From NCBI GenBank assembly GCA_911728455.2, contig OU452219.1, positions 14,164,397 through 14,228,396 on the forward strand: a stretch of 64,000 bases of DNA, read 5' to 3'. The stretch comes from Marthasterias glacialis (lineage: Eukaryota; Echinodermata; Asteroidea; Forcipulatida; Asteriidae). Within the stretch, counting starts at the first letter, position 1. Each line of letters starts with the position of its first letter. Below are positions 35,801 through 50,700 of this stretch, in pieces. Both the position numbers and the translations under genes were made by a program. A model generated the notes under the pieces. It worked only from the letters and a program-made list of their open reading frames with translations. It did not search any database and was not told where the DNA came from.

Positions 35801-38800
35801 TTTAAAAAAAGTTTACATTTATTCAGGCCATCTAGTTTTGAGAAACTTAATCATATAACAAACCAGCTGCATTTCTGATTGTAGATAGGAGCAGCTGTTG
35901 GTGTATACATCATCACCGTTTTCATGAACAGCCAGTTTAACAAAAAATCATACATTTTGTACATTGAAGTACGAAGTTCTGGCACAGTGCCCAAAACGAG
36001 TGCCCTTCCTTTTGCATTTTCACAAAGAGACAATTTGTATGACCTAGATAAGTTTGCATTTTCACGAACAGCCAATTTCAATTACTCATTGGTTTGTACA
36101 CAATGTGCTGCTGACAGACCTTCTTGGCACAGTTTTTACGAAGAGACAATTGTATTTAACAGTTCATTACCCATTAACTAAACTTACTATGGTAAAAACA
36201 ACAACATATTTGCATGATTTAAGATCTCCACTTTCATCGTTGGTAAAATGTCAAAGTTTAATTGGCAAACAGTCTTCGAAACTATGATTTCAAAAATAGT
36301 TTTTTTTAACGCGGTTTCCATCATACATGACAGCTGGGCTGCAAGACCTGAATTGTCTCCCTGTGAAAGCGGTGACGATATGATGATGCTGCATCCTTAT
36401 TTTATTGTCAACACAGGGACAAATACAAAAAAAAAGTTTCCCCCAGGTTATGTATTTTGCCCTTTTTTTTTAAATCCTTCATATGCGTTGATGCTTTAGA
36501 ACAAAACCAGCAAAGTTACAAGTTAGATTTTGTCTAATTTTGTTTATGCATATTGCTTCCTTTCTTGTGAGGCAATGAATTAAGATCAGATTGAAACACA
36601 GTGTTCGTTTTTCTCTTTCGTTTTCTGTTTTTGATCGTCACGGTGCCTGGTCAAATTTGTGTAATTACCAGGATTGCTTCCACAAGTTGCCATCTTTAAA
36701 CTTTTTTTTATTAAAGGGGGAGGGGGGGGGGGGTCTGAACGTTGTATAAATCTAAAGAGTTCATTTAATTAGTATTAACATTGTGAGTAAAATGAATTAA
36801 TATCTTGTTAAAGTTCAGGAAAGAGTCTTAATTCCGCTTTTAAATGAATTCAACAAATCTAAAGATACCTCTGTTAACAATACAGTACTGTGAAGCCGAG
36901 TCTTTTCTTTTCTGTTCTTTCCAGTGCCTTTATTTTGTATCCCCACACAGTGTCTATACAGTATCAACCGCTGTTAATTCTTCCCTTCGATTGCCCCCCT
37001 CGAAATAGTCACGTCTTTGTGCGACAAAAACGAGCAAAAATTTCCTCATCAGGCTGGCTATTGTCTGAATGACAATGCAGCGAGTCAAACTGATGGATGT
37101 AATGTAATTATCCGCCAGAGTACAAGGCCACTTTCCCCCTCCAACTTCTCACTGACGACATCTTTCTCAATTAAGTATCGCTCATTCCAAAACATGAGCA
37201 GTGCACACACAAATAATTGAGAAATCTGTCAGAATGTTGCAGTTAAGATTCTCTGCGTGACATTCAATCTGAAACCGTGCTATTGTCAAGCCGTGTGTTA
37301 TTATTTTTATGCTCTGCATGAGTCGCTACCAGAGAGAATGATAATTTCGTTTCATAAAATTTATTTTCTCTCTTTTTTTTCACTTTTTATTTCATTGGGA
37401 AAGACATTATGCCTCAACAAAGAATAATATTTTGAACAATTGCAGTGGAAAATCATTAAAAAGTAATAAACGTTGGACCAAGTTGAATACAGGAAAAAAA
37501 TGCTGTTTGAAAATACAACAAACCCCAAGTTTTTTTTCTTTCCCCCTCAAAAACAAAAACAAAAAAAACAAAAAACAATTAATATGTTAAAAAATAACAT
37601 TATACATACAAATTTTAGACAAGTTAATATTTCTTGCCAATCAAAATCTCATAATGTCAGGTTTCAGAGAAAGCACCCATAAACATTAATGATGCAATTC
37701 TTGCATCAATTTTTAATATGCCCAAATTTAACTTCATTGCAAGCACAGTAAATACAGTACATCCTTTCTGATTTCAATTTTGTCTCCCAAGGGTAGGGGG
37801 CGCTTTGAAGTCAAATGCCATCATCATAAAAAACACGGATTAGAAGATTGAAGCATTCTCCATGGACAATTGTATTTTTTTTTTTTTTTTTTTTGAAATG
37901 TTGGTTATAAACTGTTAAGATCGCATACGAATGTTTTCAGATTTGTGACAGTATTTTCCCTTGTTTTCCATAAAGTCTGCTTCTATATCTCATTCTTTTT
38001 TTTTCCTTCTTTTTTTTTTGATAGTGGGATTGTAAAATTTTGGGGGGTGGCCATCTGCCCCAATTACTGTTGTTTTTGGTATGATTTGACCTGTGGCCGA
38101 CTCGCATACGGCCAGTGGCGAGGCATGCACGCAGCTCACGGCCCACAGCCACGACATCAAATTGACGAAGCCAACCAGTCAGTCAGCTGAACTGAAAAAT
38201 AATTGACTCACATTTGCCAGTCACTGACAGGCCGAGGGTGGCTAAATGGGTTACTCACCTGTGGGCCACTTATCTAAATGTTTCATCTGCACACGAATAC
38301 ACGCTGGTTTAAAGGGAGGGGACCATAAAACAAGGCATTACGGGGCTATTAAGGAAGTACATTGTAATGAGGATATTGATGAAGTACCACAAGGCAAGAC
38401 GTTGGGGTATAAAAGTCTGCTCTGGAACGGAGGAGGGCGTGTAGGGTTTGAGTCCATGTTGCTTCTGGACATCTCTCTGATGTAGCATCGGAAAGTACCG
38501 AGTAAACAATGCTGACTATATCTTGGTAAACACAAAGTAAAGTAGCCAAGAGAAAGAAAGCAACTGTTTTCTCAAAGCTGCCTTCCGTGAATCCATCCCG
38601 AGTGCTTTCCTTTTTTTCTGTCTGAGTAGAGGCGAAATTAACCAAAGGTCAAAATGTCATTGCATGAGGCTGGCAAACCAATTTCATTACTGTTTGAAAT
38701 GTCAGACTGCTGTATGTTGACGCAGTGCAGAGTTCCCTTTTGCATAATTGTGAATTGCATTTTTTGTGTAAAATTCCTCTTCTATTCTGTCTATATGAAG

Positions 38801-41800
38801 ATGTCTTCATTTGGTATAGTTAGTACTGAGATAAATGATATTTTGAATAACTAAGTTTGGATGCAATTGCGGGGGGGGGGGGGGGGTTAAAATATTTACG
38901 GACTATTAAAACACTCTGGCCCTCTTTTTCATGTTCCCTGTCCACACAATGATGATGATAATGTTAATTTCATTTCCTAAAATGGGACCAGGCTATTTTT
39001 CCCTCCAGCCTCATTTTCACTTACACTGAGTTGAATGGAATAGAGACTACCAAACAAAATGGCTGCACCATGATACAGTCTACTAAAGCTTGTTACCACG
39101 GGAAACAAATGCTCAAAATCAATGCATATTTTTCTCCCCTGTTTTTGGCTGATCTCTTTAAAGGAGAAACGAGCTCAACAGGACGAGCAGCTACGCCTGA
39201 AGGACATTGAAACCAATGAACTGAAGTCAGTGCGGAAAGATCTGGAACTGGAGCTCAGAGATACAAGGAACTTCATGGATAAGGTAGGTTCAGTCACTCG
39301 CATTTCCTTCTCAATAAATCACACAACCGACACGTTTTTCCCCCTTCATTTATTGGTTCATAGCTTACTTGAACTATCAATGGTGCAAGCGCAATCAAAG
39401 GGAAAAAAAAGTAACCTTACATACCAGGTGATAATTCATCTGTTCATTGTATGATTTATTAAGGACAACAAATCCTCCAGCTTGACGGATAAAGTAAGTT
39501 TCCATCAGTGAAATGTTGAGGTTATGTCACCGTCAGTAAATCAATAGTCAACAGATGGTTTGTTGCTTCTTCTTTTTTATTAGTAAAATAAAGAGAAGAG
39601 ACTGCCAACATTAGGGCTAGATAGCTCAGTTGGTAGAGCGCCGGCACGTTAATCCGAAGGTCGCAGGTTCAAATCCCGTTCTCGCCAATTGTTTTCTTGT
39701 TTACACCAAAAAGATTATTTAAAAAAAAGTTTCCCTTTGTGGTTAATTACTTGATATTTGAAAACAAAAAGTCACATCCACTTAAGTTGATCCGTGTGCA
39801 GCCGCTTCCCAGGTTTTTTTGTCAACTTGGGTGTGATCCCTGGGTATATGGCAGTTTAAGGGTGAATGACTTCTGACTGGTACCCCGAATAATTGACAAA
39901 ATAAGGAGACCGCCAACATTTTTATTCAAATCTGAACAATTTTATTTAAAAAAGGTTGGATTAACCCTCAATTTAAATCTTTTATGTTCTTAATTCAGCT
40001 TGTGACTGCCGTTTGATAGTTCTTATGAACCAATAAATGAAAAATGGCGGCTTTTCAGGTATCACTTTGTTAGCCAACATCTATTTTCTCTGAGTGGTGA
40101 TAGCATTTCTAAATTTCTTTCAATTCAAAGAAGTTTCCTGACCAACAGTGAAACAGTTGTTTACTGTGTGGTAATGTGATCTTTTAGTTTATCTTGAAGA
40201 AAATCAGCGTTTTCTTATGACATTGTAAACACTGCAGTTGCAAAATACATAAATATGTCGGAATTTGTCAAATTTTCTTTGAACCATTTGCCTAAGACAA
40301 ATCCATGTGCGGTTCGTGACCAGGCGGTCTAGAGAATTGAGCTCAAGTTCTGATGGCCTAGTCAATGGAGTGTGGGTTCGAATCCCAGTCATGGCACTTG
40401 TGTCCTTGAGCAAGACGCTGAACCATAAATTGCTTCTCTTAACCCAGGTGTGTTAATGGGAACCCAGGAGGGCTGAGATGGTATTATGTTGGATTGACCC
40501 CTTATCACTAATAGAAGCAGCTTGAGGTTGTTTGCTCCCCTGGGAGTTGGGAAAGTTTGCTCCTGATGAGCAGGGATAATATTGTATAAAGTGCATTGAT
40601 CTAGCTGGTACTGGGTATTTTGGCACTTTATAAAAACCCAGTGTTATGTCTTGTACCAGCGAGTTATGCCACTACTGAGTAACTGAGAAGCAAATTTGCC
40701 ATGCAGTATGTTTAAGCATTATAGGCATCTCCGGCCAATTGTATTGATGCAAGTTTACAAAATGGCAGTGTGGTGCGAGTTGAAGCCTGCATGCCGTGGG
40801 TGTGAGAGTGTAATGTACCCCCAGTAATGGCAGGAAAACACTACAGGACATATGCAAATAACTTTAAAAAAGGGGCGATCGGTCTATAGCAAATATTCTG
40901 TTCTTCAAACGAATGCACTAATGATAGATTAGATATTATTGGGGCGGGAACCATCAAACAAGCGTGCAAGAGATCACAAAGTGGAGTAACTCCCCCTGGC
41001 TCTCGTCAGAGCCAACACTTCTCAAAAGAAATTATCACATTGCGCTGCCACGGACCTTAACTACAGATCACAAAGTGTTATCAGTACTTCGGTCTCACAG
41101 AGTCACTTCATAACAGATGAACTGTTCAGAAACTTGCAGAACATATCCTAAATGACAGCTTTGGCTGCTGAAAAGGTTAGATCTACGTTAAATGACTTGT
41201 CTTTGATACCACAGCCAGAGACAAAATCATACGCGCCATTCACTTATTTATTTTTATACACAATTTCAATGCAGTAAAACCATTTTTACAAGTAGAAAAG
41301 GCAACAAACTCAGACAACTGATGCTTTAATACAGGTCTATGTGAAAAAAATGTGAATAATATGTGACTATACAGTCAGGACTGACAAAATAAAGGCATTT
41401 GTTCCAGTGGAAGGTTAAATTTCCCTCACTGAGGTTCCTTTTACTAACTGCCTTGCCCTTGCAAGAACAAGGTATCAGGCATGTACAGTGTATCAATTTA
41501 ATATAATAAATATATACAAGTTGGGAAGGAAATTATACAAAAAAAGCCAGAAGACTTTATTGTAATATATTCCGTCTAAAGATATATGATCTGTGCTGAA
41601 GCTGATATTACCTTGAAATGTGAAGCCAAATGTTGAATTGCTATTTTTGTATGATGACCACAGTTATCACCTTACAGATGAGATATCGAACAAAAAACAA
41701 ATCCATCAATGAATAATGACAGAGTACTTAATTAAAAAAAAAAAAAAAAAAAAATTATGTGCAGCACGCTAAATAAACTCCGCCCGCTGTCTGCTCAACT

Positions 41801-44800
41801 TCAGCCGGGCGCGGCCTTGCAATACAGTGACAAAATGATATCGCTTCAAACTCCTTGATACCAGCAGCGGGCATGGCTGTCGTACACATTTTCCTATAGT
41901 TCGGTTGGCCGGGATAATTGTTTCAAAAACAACATTTTTATAGCCATCTACAAGGTCAAAATGCGATTTATTAATCGAATTTGTTGCAAAATAACATACT
42001 CTTTTAAATTTTGTCTGCTGTAATATATTCATTTTCAAGGTGAAACCAGGTTGAGCACGGATCATATATTTTTAACCAACCTAAGAAAACATATTACAAA
42101 TTTTGAAATATAAAGTACTAGACACCAGTGGGAAACTCTTTCCTATCTTCATATCAAAATAAATTTGAAGTTTAACTCGTCCCATTTGTATTTTCAACTT
42201 AATCATATTTATTCAATATCCTATCCCCATGATCTCACGGGGGGAAAAAAATGAATCATACGTCTAAGCAAAAGATTCCAATACACCAAATTCAATTTGC
42301 AAGAGGGCATAAACATGCAGCACATGTTGGCTCCAAAGGGATGATCTGGGTAGCTTTGGGTTGTGTATTCCCATGTGAGCTCAGAGGGGATTTTTCCGGG
42401 GCTTCAATTCGACTGGTCTAATGGCCAGAGGTAATCAAAACAACTCAAAAAGTGCAGTGGGTCCACGTGTGAAATGCCCAGTCTAAACAGGCAGTGTTAT
42501 TATTGATATTAACTGCTAATATGAGATGACCTGTTAAATCCCCACTACTCTTTCGATCGTTGTTGAAATGTGTGCAAAATATGTTCTTTATTTTTACCTT
42601 GGATCGTCACATCATTTGACTGGGAATTTTTTTTCTAACATTTATTGTTCTGGACTGGTATTTTTTACTGTCATTTTTTTTTTTTACTAACATGTTGGTA
42701 ACTGGGGACAAAATTGTTGTTGTTAAATTACTCTCAATTCACCTGAATAGAAATGTCAAGTGCATTTTAACTATTGCATTTAAATTTATTTTTATATATT
42801 TTTTATTCTGTTGCTTTTTTTACCTAGTATACTATTTACTTTCGTTCTTTATACAATTTGTCTTGTTCTGGTCCATAATTAATTAACATAATGACATTGT
42901 CTCATAAATGTCACAACTCAACGAGCTAACAATTTTACAAATTGATCCTCTCTGTTTAGTTGAGCAAACAGTTTAGACAGCATCATTCGCATTTTTAAGT
43001 TTGTGGATTTGAGTCTGAAAGCCAACCACCACGCTTCACATTGTCAAATTGCTGGACAACAGTTCAGTCTAATTTTTACAGGTAATGATCATGGGCATGT
43101 AAACTAAATGTCTGTGAGACCATGTAACACGTGACATCACGCGCTTATGAAAGAGTCACAGAGCCTGGACTTCCTGCAGGCACAATTTTGTGTAAAGCTC
43201 AATGGAAGAATACATACAGATCTTAAATGTTATTGGAATTGTCTGATTTTTGTCAACTTTTGGTATGAAGAATTGGGTCACATCTCAAAACTTGTTCAGC
43301 TGTTATTTTTACAGTTCTTAATTCTGTGGGGTAATAGGGATAAAAAAAAATAATAATAACAGTTTAAAAAATCTCATAATTATGACCAGTGTAGTATCTT
43401 GCCTGCCGGGAAATTCCCTGGAACGTGCATGGTCACTCTTTGGTGAACAAGGTGACATGCTCTAGACTTTGCCTTAATCACACTGAGTTGAAAACATGTT
43501 TTATTTCATTTCCATTTTGCCAAATTGTTGCCAGCTTTCAAGGATTAGATTCGTTATGATCATTCAGTCTAAACTTTGTGCACGGTACAAGTAACTCGTC
43601 ACTGTTGTTTATGAAAGCAATCTTTCATTGGCTAACGGAATTATATGGCCTACGTGCTGAATGTGAACAGTTTGTGAGTTTGCCCGCAGGAACGGAACCT
43701 ACAGCAAGCGCACAGATCACAGCGGCATACTCACTGGGTAAATAGGGAGTTTCCCCATGAATGTAATAAAAACCATGTTATTTGGCTGTTTTGCTAACAC
43801 TGATATTGATTGTAATGCATTGCATACTTAACGGTGTCTAAAAGAAGAACAAGAATCCAGTTGCACTTCAGATTCGGAAATGAAAACATCTTTGATCTTA
43901 AAGCGGTATTCCTTTATGGACAACTTCAAGATCTGTCATTTTGAAGACATCAGTAGTGAATCAAAGAAATCGTACTTTCGACCCCGGCAAATGCTTATTT
44001 CATACCTGAAATTGTTGTCTGATAAAACACATCCTCATTGCATTTGTGGGATGACGTAAATCCAAGAGCCATGAAATTTCAGAAAGCTTAGAAAACAGAA
44101 AAATTGCAGATCCTTGACCCCGAAAATGTTTGAGGTCACTCGTCCGCAAGGTCATAAAACCTGGATCTGGTTCACTCTGTCTTCAATGTGTAGTACGCGT
44201 TCCGTCAAAAATGTAAAATATGAGAGTCATTTTTTGCCGAGGTCAAACGAATTTAAACTTATTCTGAAATTGTAAGCAAAGGCAGATGAGCGTGAGTGCT
44301 AATATCAGCAGCATGTTCTTGATACGGATATCATTTTTTGATCAGGAATGTAGTAATTTTGCATGTTATACGCAGTTATGACTCACGTCTTGAGTTGAAG
44401 GCTTCTCTTCTTTCTAGAGCATCGTCCCATCAGCGAAGTCTGTACATTTAATGGTAAAATGGTGGAATCGATGGCGTTTTTTCCTTTTATTTGCACAGGT
44501 ACAAGTGTGTACACTATAGATGAACTATGATATGGTCAAGTGGGAGGGTGGGGAAGTATTTGCTACTGACTTACTCTTCATCATATATCCCTGGTATAGT
44601 AGCCGTAGTACGGAATCTGTGGAAATATTAATTACAATGAAGATTCAATTCAATTGAATTTGATAAATTATTCACCATGCATGTTGTAAAAACAGATGTA
44701 TTTTTTTTTCTCTCCGGGGTCCAATTTCACAGAACTAAGTAGCCCCAAAATAAATTTGCTTTTACCAAAATAAGGTTTCCAGCCTAAATAAGGTTTCCAG

Positions 44801-47679
44801 CCAAAATACCACATCAAATGTACCATCTGTGACTGGTTTCCTGTTCATTTTTGCTTTGCAGAAAACTGTTAAGCAAAATTTCCTGCTTAAGTACCTCTAT
44901 ATATAAAATACATTATTCATGGTTTATTGAAAAATTCTCTCTGATACCAGTGGCCAGTGAGCCCAATACAAAATATACAAAATTTACATATTTAAAATAA
45001 AAATATGAAAAATAATTATAAAAAAATAATAATAATAAATAAACAAATTAATTGTACAAGAAAAGTCCAGTTTTAAAAACAGCAAATCATGTTAGAAACA
45101 ACGGGGGGGGGGGAAAGAAAGATTTTGTACAAATTAACCGTTTAGTCATTGGACTGATGCTCATTGTGTTTGGGGAAAAACCATTTGACGTAAAAATTCA
45201 ATTCAAAACAGGCTACAGTCGTTGTCACGCTTTGGTCAATTCAATGGCAATCGTTTATCAACTTCATAGTGCTAAATAATAATTTCCTCTCATCACAGTT
45301 GACTTGTCAAGGCTAATTCTGATAATGATTTATAAGCTCTTACCAAGAACGAGCTCTTTTGTAACTAAGAAGGTACTGTTCTTTCATCATGATGAGACTA
45401 CAACAACTGGTGCATTTAGCAATAAAACAGTATGGGCAAGGATTCCAGTTAAAACCTTCAGAAACTTTTGTGTTCATTTTAACCTGCTCATAAAAAAATA
45501 ATCGCCATAAAAATTACGGTAACCATTAATGAGAGGCAACTATTGTTCCCTTGCTATTCCTTCCTTGAATTAATATGTCGTCGCAGTTTTCACGAAGTGA
45601 CACAATATACCACACAACGGTAAAACTATGTTTCGAGATACTGCGAATTTTCGTTTGTTAAGTTTTAAAATCGCAGTTTCGATTTGATTTCATGGTCAAA
45701 AATCTTCTTTTTTTTTTTACTTTCTTAGAAAGCTGAAGTCTCAAAGGATACGTAATTGTATATCTTTTGTTAAGGGAAACAATTATCAACGACTTACATC
45801 CTTATAAACAAAAACGTCACTTCGTGAAAACGAAAAAGTTCACTATACACGGTTTTCGAGTTTCCACGAAGTGACGTATTCCGTATGTAATAGTATAGGG
45901 AATGGTGTCACTTCGTGGAATACACACAACGCGCGCGCAGTGTGGCGTTCTCCATTCAGTCACTTCGTGAAAACTAAAAAACATGCAAACCACGTTGTGT
46001 CACATGCAGAACACATGGACAAGTCTACAACATGTCACTTCGTGAAAACGAAAAATTCCAGTTTCAACCAAATTGAGCTTAGTGACACTACTGTAACTAA
46101 GCAACCAAGATGTTTCAAGACTTGTTACTTGGCAGAAAGAAAGGTATCAGTGAATACCTTCTGAATATTAACATAACTAAAATCTGTACAAAAATTATTT
46201 TTGAAGCATTATGTCACTTCGTGAAAACTGCGACGATGTTATTCAATGACAATATGACAATGACAATATTAATGGAAAAGGACCAAAATCGTCAACATAA
46301 TAGTCATCTTTATGTATCTATTTTAAACTACAATTCTGTTAATTTAATTCAAGGGTCTTGCAAACTACCCTACAGCAGCCTCGGGCAATGCAGGGACCAG
46401 AGAGTTAAAAATGCTGGGATCAAGAAACTTCATTTATCTTAGGATTCTGGCAAATGGGGACATTATTGATTTTAAAATCCCTTGTTGATTAGCCTTAGGA
46501 AATTTATTATAACAATAATAATGAGGAGGAGGGTATTGTTGTGTTTTAATTTTAAGTTTTTGTTTTATTTTTTAAAATTTATTTGAACAATCACCCAATC
46601 ACCCAAGGCCAAAGGGCGACTCAAGGTGAAGGCTGCAAGAAAAGTTAAGACAATTTAAAGAGAGAGGAGATATCTGTTCATATTCCTCTTAAAACTGCGA
46701 TAGATTGTAAGATGGTGGGAGAACAATATACAGTTAGGGAGTTCCAACGTGCAGCAGTCCGAGGGAAAAAGCTGGCAAAATATCTTACAGTTGCGTACAG
46801 AAGGGACAGACGATTGTTGATGTTAAACAGCACATAAAACCATTCGTACAATTTATCATTGACCATTTACAATTTAAATAGGCCTTTTATAATGATTAAA
46901 AACACCTTTTAGATAAATACAAAATAACAGTAGAGGATACTAATGGTTAGAAATAAAGGGAGGGTAATTTTTTTGTTTTTAATTTGTGGAGCAAACAAAT
47001 TTGTAAAGGGAGGAAAAGTATTTAAAGAAAAAAAAATGCCTACATAAAAATATTCTTAAAAAATGTAAATATTGCATTACAAATATAGACACACAGATGA
47101 GATCTAAACAGTATTAGAAAAAAAACATAAAAGAGTGTTTTAAAAATTGTCTTTGTATTGTATAAGACAGATTTAGTAATGAGAGATGCTGGAAGTACAG
47201 TGACACACCATGGCAAAATAACGAGAGTGAAAAAAACAAAAGACACAAGTCAAGAAGGAAAGAAAAGAGGTGGATGGAATCCACATTAAAAGTGGCTTTA
47301 GTCCAGTTTTAAAAGATGCCAAAAGTTGCACTTTCCATATTTGATACTGCATTTAATATTACACTTTGAGAGACTATATAAGCAGAAACTTCAATGAACC
47401 TTTCTAGATTGTATCAGTTGTGTAGCCAGCATTTTTTTTTTTCTGGGGGGGGGGGGTGAGGGAGGGTGGGGCACAGGTATTTGTAGAGGAGGCAATTTCA
47501 ATTGAGGTCAAGTCCAAGATAACGTGGACACCCACCCCTCCCTGGGTACGATGTTTGAAGTTTGCAAGTGCACACGTCTGTAACTTGAAAATAATGTGCC
47601 CATTGCTTCCTATTATTCAATAAGATTTGTCACACAAAAAATAAGTAAATAATAATACTAATAATGAAACAGATAATGA

Positions 47680-47726
<47 letters not shown>

Positions 47727-50700
47727 GAAACAAAAACACTAAGAAGAATATATAATACATATAAAAGGAAACATTCTTTATATCCAAGCACGACTCCATT
47801 TCTATATAAATCTTCTAAATTATCACAATTAAGTGCCCCATACACTGCATTCATCGCCGCAATAAGATCATGTTATGTTTCAGCTGAATATGGGCTCGTG
47901 TACATACTAACACAAACTTTAATATCACCTGTTGTGAAATAACCACTGCTCCCAAGTTTGACAGAAAAGTTAAAAAGAATGGGCTATAATTGTCTGATTG
48001 TGGCAAGTTTCCAGTGTTCAGAGGTAGGGGGGATTGGGGAGGGGTAAGCTGCCCTCCCTTGGCCTACTTTCCCCCCTTCCGCTTGGCTGTGCCACTGGAT
48101 TGTGTTTCCACAATGCAAAAATCAAAATTCTACATTTTAGTGGTTTTTAAACCATTGCTATTTATGATAGTCTTCTCATTACAAATGTTATCTTCCAGGC
48201 TTAGGTAAACCGTAGACTTTGACTGTGTAAACAGTAGTAATTTGAGTAAGATCAGCACATGCAGCTCACAGGTTAGACTCCATTCATTTTTTGACCAATA
48301 TACGGCCACTCTGTCATTTTGAGTCATCACGTCTAGGGGCCGTCTATCGATCGTCCTCATTTGTCCACGGTAAAGTACAGGAAAACTTGGCCGTGTTTGC
48401 TCAACTGCATATCGGGCCGCTTGGTATGTTTAAGAGCCACGATGTGCTCTGAATTCATGTTATTGACTAGCATTGTTAGGTGTTGACATTGCGATAACAT
48501 TCGCGCGATTGTTGACTTAGTGCCAAATAATAAGTCATCATTGATATGATCACTGTACTCTAGTCTATACTAGCTGCTTTAAATACAAGGTGCTTCGTAA
48601 ACGGATTCTCATTTTTTTTTATAGAATGTACAGGATTGCAGTATCAAGGTTTTACCATCAGGCCTAATACTCTTACAGTTCACCGTATTTTTAACCACAT
48701 TAGGGAGTTTTAAATGGCTAATTTCCTTGCATCTCAATTACAGTTTTCTTATTTTGACTGTATGTTGTTTTCTTGTATCATTAACTATCAATGGCAAAAA
48801 ACCCATCAAAACAATACAAATAAGAACAACAATAATGAAAAATCAGTTTGTTTTACTTGTTTTGCAGCATGTAAAATTTAGGTCACACATGCCCTCACGC
48901 GGTCAAACATACATCTGCGAGTTGTAATCTTTAATTGATGCAGTTTAAATCGTTTGCAGTTACCCCCCTGCAAATTACAGGGTTCAAACTTGCCGCTCGT
49001 CACCGGGCACGCTCGGTGGTCTAGCGGTTAAGACATCTGCTTGGGTGTCGTGGGTTCAAATCCCACCCGAATAGTCTGTGGATGGTTTTTTGGTTTTTCT
49101 TCCCTCAGGGCTTGGAAAGCACTGAATATTTAATGCATGAGTAAAAAATCAAAATAATGTCTAAATTGAAATTTTTCAATATTATTTCTGATTTTTGTCC
49201 TCAGATAATCAGTAAGATTGTTATTAAAAAGCTCCCCCAATAGTATATCAAACAAAGCCAATACCATATGTGGCCTGGCCTTTGTATTCAATTAAATTTT
49301 CGTATTCAATTTAATTTTAGCCTTTGAAAAAGACTCTTCTGCAATTAGATTTTCCTCCCCTTTTTCAGGGACAAAATACCATGCTTCATGCAATTTTACC
49401 GTTGTGTTCTTATTGTCCTAATAAACACAATTTTTTAATGAAGCATTTTCAGAAATAGAAAAAATTAAACTAGTATTAACACAGTGCCTCAAATAAACGG
49501 GGGAAAAAAGAAGAAGATGATTTTGTGGCAATAAAACAACGTTAATTTTAAAAAGACGTATATCTTAAGAGTAAATCCAACAGAACTGTTAGGTACACTT
49601 TACAAACTTAAGTTTTTAAAAATCGTGAATGATTTTTGTTTAAAAACGATTGAAATTTGTTGTCCACTCCCTCAAGAACCAACAACTCCATTTTTTTCAA
49701 ATTTTATTAGCTCTGATCTTTTTGCTTGGACAACATCGTGTACTTTGCATGCCCGGCAGAAAGTCGTAGAGTATGGTGGCCCTGAAGGGACATCGCACAT
49801 CGCATACGTGTGCGCACACGTATGCAATGTCGTGAAACAATTCGCGAATGTGTGCGCACACGTATGCAATGTCGTGAACCAAATCGCGAATATATGCGCA
49901 CACGTATGCAATGTCGCGAAACAAATCGCGAATGTGTGCGCACACGTATGCAATGTCGTGAACCAAATCGCGAATATATGCGCACACGTATGCAATGTCG
50001 TGAACCAAATCCTGAATGTGTGCGCACACGGTATGCAATGTCGTGAACCAAATCGCGAATATGTGCGCACTCGTCTGCGAATATATTCGCGATGTCGTGA
50101 ATTTTATTGCATACCATTGTCGCATACCTTTGAATAAAATGTCTATTGATCTGGGGGGTTGCACATAGAGTGGCCACACAATGTACCTGCCTGGTACCCA
50201 AGCACCTGCATTGAATGTCTTTGGTATACAAATGGGACCAGGGCCACTTGCATACTCCCTAGTTCACTAACACATTGTCCGCAACTATGACATCACCCCA
50301 AAGGTATGCGACAATGGTATGCAATAAAATTCACGACATCGCGAATATATTCGCAGACGAGTGCGCACATATTCGCGATTTGTTTCACGACATTGCATAC
50401 CGTGTGCGCACATATTCGCGATTTGGTTCACGACATTGCATACGTGTGCGCACACATTCGCGATTTGGTTTACGACATTGCATACGTGTGCGCATATATT
50501 CGCGATTTGATTCACGACATTGCAAACGTGTGCGCATATATTCGCGATTTGGTTCACGACATTGCATACGTGTGCGCACACATTCGCGAATTGTTTCACG
50601 ACATTGCATACGTGTGCGCACACGTATGCGATGTGCGATGTCCCTTCAGGGCCACCATAGTAGAGCCTTTCTTCCGGACACCCAACGATATCTGCACTTG

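Larger units (their letters stand above)
33524..39163. other. CEP128 intron (5.6 kb)
   Basis: Holds the SINE pair, repeat copy D, the 20-bp minisatellite, a T run (37870-37892), G runs (36717-36732, 38871-38886) and a degraded family-2 SINE near 38390-38510. The rest is AT-rich with no exon I can support. Confidence 0.6.

Noticed and set aside
39614..39690. Functional tRNA gene (GTT anticodon-like)
   Set aside because: Acceptor and anticodon arms do not pair; it matches a dispersed SINE head.
41769..42065. Minus-strand 98-codon frame after an A/T run
   Set aside because: No homology recognised, no splice context; left unannotated as a gene.
43690..43737. 48-nt possible CEP128 micro-exon (GCAG acceptor, GTAAAT donor, open in frame)
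   Set aside because: The flanking exons already join exactly where vertebrate CEP128 is continuous, leaving no room for 16 extra residues.
49010..49075. Functional tRNA gene in the family-2 SINE
   Set aside because: Boxes A and B are present but the fold is incomplete and a SINE tail follows.
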